A stretch of DNA of 64,000 nucleotides, taken from assembly GCA_964369315.1 (NCBI GenBank), contig CAYJEJ010000002.1:78044-142043 (forward strand). Reading direction: 5' to 3'. This document shows, piece by piece, positions 45,374 to 52,803 of this stretch. Position 1 is the stretch's first letter, and the number at the start of each line of letters is the position of its first letter. The notes under the pieces are model-generated. The model had not been told where the DNA came from. It did no database searches and was given only the letters and a program-made list of their open reading frames with translations. This DNA is from CAYJEJ01 sp964369315 (GTDB taxonomy: Bacteria > Pseudomonadota > Alphaproteobacteria > UBA3830 > JAIRWN01). A program made the translations under genes and the position numbers.

Positions 45374-46852
45374 TTAATATTTTCTGTACACATGTATAGA
45401 AAGGTTAACGTCATTGAATTGATAGATTTTTTTGAATATAGAACGATTATTTATTGAAAAGGTCTCTTTAGCGATTAATAGGTCTATTTCAGGATTATTT
45501 TCATCATCGCCCCATCTTTTTATTATATAAAGGACATTAAAATTTTCGTCTCTATAGATTTCGCCTAGGTTATTTACATATTTAGCAGATAAACCATGAT
45601 AAATAGGGACAAAAAGTCTTTTTATAGAAGGGAATGTGATGATGTTGTCTTTATTTGATATAGGAACATCGTTTGGATTAAAATTTACAAAGTGTTTAGT
45701 ATACCCTTCTTTAAAAGGTATAATGTTGTTAAATGAAAAGCAAAAAACCGATAAAGCGAAGACAGTGTAAGTAATTTTAGGTGAAGAAATTCTATTTAGT
45801 AGCTGAGGGTTATTTTTTTCTAAGTAATATTTAATATTCGTACAAATTGTGATGAGAGCAAGCGGCAGACCATACACTATATAACGTAGTAAAACGGTCA
45901 AAGGTGCCATGAGAACGATAGTCATGTAAAAATAGCCCAAAATAAGATTTGGTAACATGGTTGTAAGCGAAATTAGGTTGATTTTCCAAGTTAAAGATTT
46001 TCTTTTTTCAGAAACAATAAACCTGAAGTTTAATATCATGATAATAATCATAAAAATAAGGATTGGGAACTTTATGAATTTTTTAAATGCCAAAGATAAG
46101 CCCTCAAGAATTAGGTCAGGCTTTATAATTAAAGCAGAAGAATAAAAAGAGAAATCGCTATTCTTATGGATTGCAAAGATTGAATTCAAGATAAAATTAC
46201 CTAAAAAATAAATCAAAAGGAATATGGATGAATGGATTAGGTATTTTTTAACATTTTTATAGGCTAGGGGGGTGAGAAGTGCAAATTGGAACGCTTGCGA
46301 CCTAAAAAGGCATCCTAAACCAGCAAATATGGGAGAGATAAAAGGCTTATCAAGAATGATATAATAAGCAGAGATGATGGAAAACATCATCAGCCAAGTG
46401 TCAGTCAGGCTTCTTATAGATGTTGATATATAAATTTTAAAGAGTGGGCAGGCGAGAAGGAAGAAAATTATAAAGAGAGAAGCAAATTTCGAGAAGAATA
46501 ACCTAGCAATTTTATAGATAAAGAAATTAGTGATAGCAAATATAAAACAAGAAAGGTAGGCAACATAAACAATCTGAGGTATTAAGCCAAAAGCTCCACC
46601 TGAGAATATAGCAGATATTAATTGGAAAGGGATGGACGGATAAGACCCTATTGGTGGTTGGTTTTTTAATAAATTGAGACCGTAATATAGATAACTTGAG
46701 GCATCAACATTATCAAAGCCCAAACAACATTTAGTCGCAACAGACTTATTTATCGCGAGATAAGAGAAAAATAGGATAAGAACATATGCGAGCCATTCGC
46801 TATGTAATATTTTTTTCAAGAAGCTGTCAGGCTCTCTCTCTGCTGAGTTCAT
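45374..46852 (-). CDS. Polytopic membrane protein, possible GT-C glycosyltransferase
   Basis: This 492-residue protein has about ten to eleven hydrophobic segments across its first 370 residues and a soluble C-terminal tail of some 120 residues. The first periplasmic loop contains DNVDASSYLYYG, with acidic residues as in the active loop of GT-C enzymes that use lipid-linked sugars. I do not recognise a specific family. It converges on the GT2-GtrA gene with a 31-base gap; a glucosyl-undecaprenyl phosphate made there could be the donor for this protein. Function remains a hypothesis. Confidence 0.6.
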   Translation of the reverse strand: MNSAEREPDSFLKKILHSEWLAYVLILFFSYLAINKSVATKCCLGFDNVDASSYLYYGLNLLKNQPPIGSYPSIPFQLISAIFSGGAFGLIPQIVYVAYLSCFIFAITNFFIYKIARLFFSKFASLFIIFFLLACPLFKIYISTSIRSLTDTWLMMFSIISAYYIILDKPFISPIFAGLGCLFRSQAFQFALLTPLAYKNVKKYLIHSSIFLLIYFLGNFILNSIFAIHKNSDFSFYSSALIIKPDLILEGLSLAFKKFIKFPILIFMIIIMILNFRFIVSEKRKSLTWKINLISLTTMLPNLILGYFYMTIVLMAPLTVLLRYIVYGLPLALITICTNIKYYLEKNNPQLLNRISSPKITYTVFALSVFCFSFNNIIPFKEGYTKHFVNFNPNDVPISNKDNIITFPSIKRLFVPIYHGLSAKYVNNLGEIYRDENFNVLYIIKRWGDDENNPEIDLLIAKETFSINNRSIFKKIYQFNDVNLSIHVYRKY

Positions 46853-46999
46853 AGTAAACGCTTTATAAGGTAAGATTATATAATATCAATGTTTTTAACA
46901 TAATAAATGCAGGGATTTTAGTCAATTTTTATTTTTTAAAATTGAATATTCGCCATGGTCAGGTTATTCTGTAATCAGTGTTAAATCTTTGGAGCAGTT

Positions 47000-47434
47000 A
47001 TGAAAGAATCTTTAATAAAACAACTGAACTTGGTCTTAGTTGACACCTATTCTTTATATCTTAAAACGCAGTGTTATCATTGGAATGTTAGTGGTACCGG
47101 TTTTTTAGGCATTCATCAGATGTTAGAAGGGCAATACAGAAGTTTGGCAGACACGATTGATGAGATTGCTGAACATATGCGGGCGTTGGGTCATAAAGTG
47201 CCCGCTGGTTTTGACCTGTTTTCTAAGGTTACGACTTTAAAAAATGGAAACCCAGATTATTCATCTTTGGAAATGATAAAAGACTTGGCGAGTGACCACG
47301 CGTCATTAGAGGAGCAATTTAAACAATTAGCGATATTATCTGAGAAGATGGGTGACCATGTAGTCGCGGGTTTCTCTGCTCAGCGGATGGAATATCATAG
47401 AAAGACAGCTTGGCTGATTTCTAGTCATATTTAA
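47000..47434 (+). CDS. dps: Dps/ferritin-like DNA-protection protein
   Basis: This 144-residue four-helix protein belongs to the Dps family of twelve-subunit iron-storing cages. Ferroxidase residues align with E. coli Dps: His27 in CYHWNV, His39 in GIHQ, Asp54 and Glu58 in DTIDEIAEHM. The N-terminal extension that binds DNA is very short, so DNA binding may be weak and iron detoxification the main role. TTTGGAGC stands seven bases before the ATG. It is a single-gene unit with a hairpin downstream, shared with the converging gene. Confidence 0.92.
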   Translation: MKESLIKQLNLVLVDTYSLYLKTQCYHWNVSGTGFLGIHQMLEGQYRSLADTIDEIAEHMRALGHKVPAGFDLFSKVTTLKNGNPDYSSLEMIKDLASDHASLEEQFKQLAILSEKMGDHVVAGFSAQRMEYHRKTAWLISSHI

Positions 47435-47516
47435 TCTAGTGTTTTTATCCTATCAATTTAATATTAGATTTTTCTTGGGAAGATAATAAAGTCCAATATT
47501 TTGCGTTAAAAAGCGA

Positions 47517-47543
47517 TTAAGCGAGGTGTCTTGCCTCGCTTAA
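47517..47543. terminator. Shared hairpin terminator between dps and the secreted-protein gene
   Basis: Ten-base perfect arms TTAAGCGAGG (47517-47526) and CCTCGCTTAA (47534-47543) enclose a seven-base loop. On the minus strand TCGCTTTTT follows, giving a T-run. On the plus strand the tail is poorer. It lies between two converging genes and probably stops both. Confidence 0.7.
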
Positions 47544-47587
47544 TGGTTGGTTGTTAGTCTAATTTTATCTTTTGAAATGCAGTTTTT

Positions 47588-48169
47588 TTAATCTTGATTT
47601 TTTTGAGTTTCGTCTCCAATGCTTTGCATTTCTATTTCTATATCATTTTCCGACCTTGTTGTATTTTTATCACCTGTTTCTGTTGTTGCAAGTGACTTTC
47701 TTGTGTTATCAAAGTTTATTAACGATTTTTCTAAAGCATGTACAGCATAATTACAGCCTGCATAAGCAAGACCACCAAAAACACCTACAACAATGGATAT
47801 TTTTTGAGTGGGAACGATATATTCATCTAATAATGGAAAGTAATCTCTCATTGTTGTTGTTACTGTAGCGACAGTGGCACCTGTCCAAGCAATAACTTGA
47901 GATAAACCCTGTAAAGGATATAGAGTTTTGACCAATACTTTCATTCCAGTATTAATGAAACCGCATTGTGCGATAGTTCTTAATTGCTCAGTATTTTCTA
48001 TTTTTGTGCTTGGTGTTACAGTTTCTGTACCATATGTTTGAATTCTTAAGACTATTTCTTTACTTTCTTTTTTTAAATCTATTTCTATCGGCTCTGTTTT
48101 CGATGCGAAGGATTCATTATTTATGGCTAATAATGTTATTAGTGAAAGGGGAAATAAAATTTTCTTCAT
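47588..48169 (-). CDS. Secreted or membrane-associated protein of unknown function
   Basis: This 193-residue protein starts with a signal peptide (MKKILFPLSLITLLAINNESFA, cleavage near residue 22). Two moderately hydrophobic, glycine-rich segments lie at about 90-108 and 122-142 (ISIVVGVFGGLAYAGCNYAV), and the tail is polar and acidic. I recognise no family. AGGAG stands five bases before the ATG, a strong ribosome site, so the gene is probably real. It resembles the gene at 31755-32327 only in being a single-gene unit with a similar signal peptide. A lineage-specific envelope or exported protein is likely. Confidence 0.65.
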   Translation of the reverse strand: MKKILFPLSLITLLAINNESFASKTEPIEIDLKKESKEIVLRIQTYGTETVTPSTKIENTEQLRTIAQCGFINTGMKVLVKTLYPLQGLSQVIAWTGATVATVTTTMRDYFPLLDEYIVPTQKISIVVGVFGGLAYAGCNYAVHALEKSLINFDNTRKSLATTETGDKNTTRSENDIEIEMQSIGDETQKNQD

Positions 48170-48533
48170 AAAAATCTCCTGTTGTTTTATTGTATAATTA
48201 TTATTGCCAAATATGATGAATAAATTCCTAAAAAAATAATTTTAATAATATTTTTTATATTTTTTTTTATATAGTATTGTTTTGGTTATAAGCAATTTAT
48301 GGCTTGTTATATTTGATGTTGATTTATATTTTTCTCATAAAAAAATCCTGCACAATGTTTGGTAAATTTTTGTAATAATAAATTTGGTGACAGGTGTTTT
48401 ATATGTACATCATTTGATGATATGAAATATTTGGGTCAAATATAGGCATTTATACTTGAACAGGATAATTAAACTAAATTAAGGCTCAAAATTTTTGATG
48501 TAATTTAAAGTCTAGTGGCTTGCCAAAAGGTCG
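48170..48533. other. Intergenic stretch, no gene seen
   Basis: This 364-base, extremely AT-rich stretch lies between lysS and the secreted-protein gene, both on the minus strand. It contains poly-T tracts and no supported open frame, RNA gene or convincing terminator. It presumably holds the promoter of the secreted-protein gene. Confidence 0.6.
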
Positions 48534-50027
48534 CTATAATTTCTGCTTAAGTGTCGGAAATGCGATTACATCACGAATAGACATTGAATTGGTCATCAAC
48601 ATCACAAGCCTGTCGATTCCGATGCCCAAACCAGCACAAGGGGGCATGCCATACTCGAGTGCTGTTATGAAATCTTCATCCATACAATGAGCCTCTTCGT
48701 CCCCAAACTCGCGAGCTTTGAGCTGGTCTTCAAAACGCAAACGCTGAACCAATGGGTCATTAAGCTCAGAAAAACCATTCGCTACTTCCCACCCGTTAAT
48801 ATAAGTTTCAAAACGTTCAGTTAAACGAGCATCTTTTGGATGAACCTTAGCTAAAGGTGAAATTTCTGACGGCAACTCTGTAACATGTGTGGGTTGAATC
48901 AACAAATGTTCGGCTTTTTCTGCAAAAACAGCCTCAACAACTCTTCCCCAACCAAAGTTTTTATCAACGACCACCCCAAGTTTTTTAGCCTGCAACCGAG
49001 CGTCTTCGTCATTGCTAATAGATAAAAAGTCAATCCCTGTAGCTTCTTTGACGAGCTCCGTCATGGTTTTTCTTGTCCATGGGAGGGAAAAATCCAAAAT
49101 TTTGTCTTCATATTCAATCTTTTGCTTACCATCATGTAAAGCAGATGCGACAGAAGAGATGATTTTTTCCGCTAAGTTTATTACAGTTTCATAGTTACAA
49201 TATGCTTGATACACTTCTATAGTGGTAAATTCGGGATTATGCCTAGTAGAGATGCCTTCATTTCTAAAACAACGATTAATCTCGAACACTTTTTCACTTA
49301 GTCCGCCCACTAAAAGCCTTTTTAAATAAAGCTCTGGTGCGATTCTGAGGAAAAGGTTCATGTCTAATGCATTGTGGTGAGTGACGAAAGGTTTTGCTAT
49401 CGCACCACCAGCAATTGGTTGAAGCATTGGCGTTTCAACCTCTGTAAAACCATCTTGAGTTAAAACATTTCTTATAGTGGCAATTGTAGAGCATCTTTTT
49501 TTAAAGGTATCGCGGGATTGTTGGTTGATAATCAGGTCAATATATCTTTGACGATATTTTATCTCTCGGTCAGTTAGACCGTGATACTTTTCAGGCAAGG
49601 GCAACAAACATTTTGAAAGGAGTTCAAGTTGCTCCGCGTCAACAGTTATCTCCCCCCTAGGGGTGCAACGAACCCGCCCTTTGACGCCAATAATATCGCC
49701 CAAGTCAAGAGATTTTAAAACGAAAATATTGTCTTCGGAAAGAGTTTTATCGCTGGAAAATATTTGAATTTTACCGCTCGGGTCATAAATGTCGATAAAC
49801 ATTCCGCTGTTACGAATGGACATAATGCGACCCGCAACTGAAATAAAAACGCCGCTTTCTTCACCCTTTTCTAAGTTAGAAAACTGTGACAAAACTTCTT
49901 CTGCAGAATGGGTTTTTTCAAATTTATACGGATATGGCTCTAAATTTTTCTCGCGAAAATGTTTTAATTTCATTAAACGGGCACTACGTATTTGCCCTTG
50001 TTCATTATCAGTATCAATATTTGTCAT
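48534..50027 (-). CDS. lysS: Lysyl-tRNA synthetase, class II
   Basis: This 497-residue enzyme charges tRNA-Lys. It has an N-terminal OB-fold anticodon domain (VAGRIMSIRNSGMFIDIYD) and a class II catalytic domain with motif 2 RCFRNEGISTRHNPEFT and motif 3 GLGIGIDRLVMLMT. The KRLLVGGLSEKVFEI segment is the bacterial LysS pattern. Many Alphaproteobacteria instead use the unrelated class I LysRS, so a class II enzyme is noteworthy. It lies 33 bases downstream of the YfgM-like gene on the same strand. Confidence 0.94.
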   Translation of the reverse strand: MTNIDTDNEQGQIRSARLMKLKHFREKNLEPYPYKFEKTHSAEEVLSQFSNLEKGEESGVFISVAGRIMSIRNSGMFIDIYDPSGKIQIFSSDKTLSEDNIFVLKSLDLGDIIGVKGRVRCTPRGEITVDAEQLELLSKCLLPLPEKYHGLTDREIKYRQRYIDLIINQQSRDTFKKRCSTIATIRNVLTQDGFTEVETPMLQPIAGGAIAKPFVTHHNALDMNLFLRIAPELYLKRLLVGGLSEKVFEINRCFRNEGISTRHNPEFTTIEVYQAYCNYETVINLAEKIISSVASALHDGKQKIEYEDKILDFSLPWTRKTMTELVKEATGIDFLSISNDEDARLQAKKLGVVVDKNFGWGRVVEAVFAEKAEHLLIQPTHVTELPSEISPLAKVHPKDARLTERFETYINGWEVANGFSELNDPLVQRLRFEDQLKAREFGDEEAHCMDEDFITALEYGMPPCAGLGIGIDRLVMLMTNSMSIRDVIAFPTLKQKL

Positions 50028-50060
50028 ATAAAAACAACCAACTTTAAAAAATTTAATAAA

Positions 50061-50744
50061 CTAGAGTTCTTGACCTTGAAGCATCAGTTGTGCTCTGCGA
50101 ACTATACCAATGGGTGCATCTTTCATTTTTGCCAAATGCTGAAAAAGTTCTTTGGCTTTTACTTTATCACCCTCTTTTAAATATAAGTGAGCCATCATCT
50201 CGGTCGCAGAAAACATAAATGGTCTTCCTGCCATAGTGAGGGGCTCTAGCTTTTTTATCAATTCAGCAGGCTTCAAAAAGTCAAACTCATAAGCAACAGA
50301 TGTGATTGTTGCCAAATCTCTCCATAAGATGTCATAATTTTTGTTATTCGCAATCAGTGCAAGTTCATCAAGCTCTTGTTCTTGAACCTCATTTAATTTG
50401 CCTTTTTGGTCGTCATATGCCCTGATTCTTAATCCTGTGTAGAAAAGATTGGCTAAAATCTTGGCGTCTTTGGGTGCTTGGTCGCTTAGCTGTTTTAGTG
50501 ATGCGAACGCTTCATTAATTTTTCCTTGTTCGATTTGGTTTATTGCGTTAGTAAACAGCTCAGTGTGTTTTGTCGCCTCAGCCTTTTTGTGGTCAACCCA
50601 AGTAGTATAACCAATAATCATTGCTATAATTAAAACGATTAAAGCAATAAAATACTTTCCATACTTGTTCCATAACGACAAAATCTTATCGCGACGTAAA
50701 TCTTCATTGATTTCGCTGTCAAGTTCATCAAAAATTTCTGACAT
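50061..50744 (-). CDS. YfgM-like inner-membrane TPR protein
   Basis: This 227-residue protein has a short charged N-terminus, one membrane segment at about 30-50 (YFIALIVLIIAMIIGYTTW) and a periplasmic helical TPR-like region (NAINQIEQGKINEAFASLKQLSD). This matches the YfgM/Tetratricopeptide_2-like family, which in E. coli associates with the SecYEG translocon and periplasmic chaperones. In Alphaproteobacteria this gene usually precedes bamB and der; here lysS follows. Function is inferred from the family; TPR repeats are weak by eye. Confidence 0.75.
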   Translation of the reverse strand: MSEIFDELDSEINEDLRRDKILSLWNKYGKYFIALIVLIIAMIIGYTTWVDHKKAEATKHTELFTNAINQIEQGKINEAFASLKQLSDQAPKDAKILANLFYTGLRIRAYDDQKGKLNEVQEQELDELALIANNKNYDILWRDLATITSVAYEFDFLKPAELIKKLEPLTMAGRPFMFSATEMMAHLYLKEGDKVKAKELFQHLAKMKDAPIGIVRRAQLMLQGQEL

Positions 50745-50844
50745 TTTAATATATCTCCAACTAATATAATGGTTAGCACATTAGATATAATTTTGTAATA
50801 AAAAACTCAATATAACTTTAAAAATTCCAAAAAAAATTAGTGTT

Positions 50845-52191
50845 TTATTTCTTCTCAATTAGCTTTTCTAAGGTAGTTATATCATAATTACCAGAAATTA
50901 TTTCATCTGAATTTAAGATAAATTTATGTAATGGAATCAGAGTATCAACCCCAGAGATGACATATTCATCCAATGCTCTATGAAGCCTTGCCAAACATTT
51001 TTCTCGGCAAGAGTCGTATACAACCAGCTTTGCAATCAAGCTATCGTAATAGGGGGGGATTTTATATCCAGCATACATATGGCTGTCAACCCTAATTCCT
51101 GCTCCACCAGGGGGGTGATAGCTTTGTATAACGCCAGGTGAGGGGAAAAAAGTATTTGGATTTTCCGCGTTAATGCGGCACTCAATAGCATGACCAGAGA
51201 ATTTAACCTGTTCTTGCGAGAATGACAGCTTTTCCCCAAACGCAACTCGAATTTGTTCCCTTACGAGGTCGACACCTGTAACGAGCTCAGTTATTGGGTG
51301 TTCAACCTGCAATCTTGTGTTCATTTCTATAAAATAAAACTTACCATCAGAAAACAAAAATTCCACGGTGCCGACACCAAGATATCCAAGTTTTTTCATC
51401 GCGTTGACAACAATATCGCCCAAGTCATTACGTTGCGACTCTGATATCGCAGGGCTACAAGCTTCCTCAAAGATTTTTTGATGACGCCTTTGAATCGAGC
51501 AATCTCTCTCTCCAAGGTGGACAACGTTCCCGTGGCTATCAGCAATAAGCTGAATTTCGATATGACGAGGATTAGCGAGATATTTTTCTATGTATACTTC
51601 ACTATTGCCAAATGCGGCCAAAGACTCTCTTTTCGCCATTTCCATCGCTTGAGATAATTCAGATTCATTTTGAACAATCTTCATGCCTCGACCACCGCCG
51701 CCACTGGTCGCTTTAATTAGTATTGGATAGCCGATATTTGAAGCGATTTTTTGTGCTTCAGAAAGGTTCGCCACACCTCCATCAGAGCCTGGAACGACAG
51801 GAATTCCCAAACTTTCAGCGATTTTCTTGGCTTGGATTTTATCGCCCATTTGCTTAATATGGTTTGAAGACGGACCTATGAAAACAAGGTTATGTTCGTC
51901 AATTATTTCAGCAAAATCAGAGTTTTCACTTAAAAAACCAACCCCAGGATGAATAGCATCGGCACCAGTGATTATTGCAGTTGTGATTATTGCGGGGATA
52001 TTTAAGTAACTATCCTTACTTTGAGCTCCGCCTATACAAACGCTTTCATCCGCCAAGCGAACGTGCATAGATTCTGAATCAGCGGTAGAGTGCACGGCAA
52101 CGGTTTTAATGCCCATTTCTTTGCAAGCACGCATCACTCGTAATGCAATTTCTCCACGATTAGCAATCAGTACTTTTTTGAACACTCTCAA
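50845..52191 (-). CDS. accC: Acetyl-CoA carboxylase, biotin carboxylase subunit
   Basis: This 448-residue ATP-grasp enzyme carboxylates the biotin carried by AccB in the first step of fatty acid synthesis. FKKVLIANRGEIALRVMRACKEMGI is the family opening, the glycine-rich ATP loop is KATSGGGGRGMK, and YFIEMNTRLQVEHPITE carries the metal- and bicarbonate-site residues. Length matches AccC (about 449). It lies 14 bases after accB on the same strand, the usual accB-accC operon. Confidence 0.97.
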   Translation of the reverse strand: MRVFKKVLIANRGEIALRVMRACKEMGIKTVAVHSTADSESMHVRLADESVCIGGAQSKDSYLNIPAIITTAIITGADAIHPGVGFLSENSDFAEIIDEHNLVFIGPSSNHIKQMGDKIQAKKIAESLGIPVVPGSDGGVANLSEAQKIASNIGYPILIKATSGGGGRGMKIVQNESELSQAMEMAKRESLAAFGNSEVYIEKYLANPRHIEIQLIADSHGNVVHLGERDCSIQRRHQKIFEEACSPAISESQRNDLGDIVVNAMKKLGYLGVGTVEFLFSDGKFYFIEMNTRLQVEHPITELVTGVDLVREQIRVAFGEKLSFSQEQVKFSGHAIECRINAENPNTFFPSPGVIQSYHPPGGAGIRVDSHMYAGYKIPPYYDSLIAKLVVYDSCREKCLARLHRALDEYVISGVDTLIPLHKFILNSDEIISGNYDITTLEKLIEKK

Positions 52192-52205
52192 CCTCTAATA
52201 ACTTA

Positions 52206-52724
52206 TTATTCAATAACAATTAATGGCTCATCAAATTCAACGGGTTGGCGGTCTTGTACTAAAATCTTTTTAACCACGCCGTTTTTAGGTGATTTAATTA
52301 GGTTCATCACCTTCATAGCCTCTATGACCAATAAAGTCTGCCCATCTTTAACCTCGTCGCCGACCTTTACAAAAGGTTGTTCATCTGGTGAAGGTGCGAC
52401 ATATACAACTCCGACCATCGGGGATTTTATGGCTTCAAACTGCTCTTCTTCACATGGGTTTTGTTCACCTAAGTCTTTTTCAGGTTTTTGTGCGGTTCGA
52501 CTTTCCTCATGAATTGTTGGCGAGGTTGAACATGCTGACGGTTGTGGAATCGCAAATTGTGCTGCATGAGTAGGGGATACAATGGTGTTTGTCACGGTCG
52601 CGGACTTAGCAACCCTGATTCTAAGCGAATCTAGTTGATATTCAATTTCAGTTACCCCTGTTTCTTTAAGTAGCAGGGCTAAAGACCTAACAGATTCGGC
52701 GTCTATATGATTTTTTTTATCCAT
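52206..52724 (-). CDS. accB: Biotin carboxyl carrier protein of acetyl-CoA carboxylase
   Basis: This 172-residue protein carries the biotin of acetyl-CoA carboxylase. The C-terminal biotinyl domain (FEAIKSPMVGVVYVAPSPDEQPFVKVGDEV) holds EAMKVMN with biotin-lysine Lys138, and includes the thumb PDEQPF. The N-terminal helix matches family members (VRSLALLLKETGVTEIEYQLDSLRIRV). A Pro/Ser/Thr-rich linker joins the two. It leads the accB-accC pair. The aroQ gene often found upstream is absent; addA lies beyond. Confidence 0.97.
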   Translation of the reverse strand: MDKKNHIDAESVRSLALLLKETGVTEIEYQLDSLRIRVAKSATVTNTIVSPTHAAQFAIPQPSACSTSPTIHEESRTAQKPEKDLGEQNPCEEEQFEAIKSPMVGVVYVAPSPDEQPFVKVGDEVKDGQTLLVIEAMKVMNLIKSPKNGVVKKILVQDRQPVEFDEPLIVIE

Positions 52725-52803
52725 TTTTATTAATATGACCTAATTTTCTCACCGATTATACACAAAACTGTTCGATTTAACAATAAACGCTTAATGACTA
52801 AAT

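Noticed and set aside
47572..47868. A 98-codon plus-strand frame opposite the secreted-protein gene.
   Set aside because: It is antisense to a gene with a signal peptide and strong ribosome site, has no ribosome site itself and a composition typical of a shadow frame.
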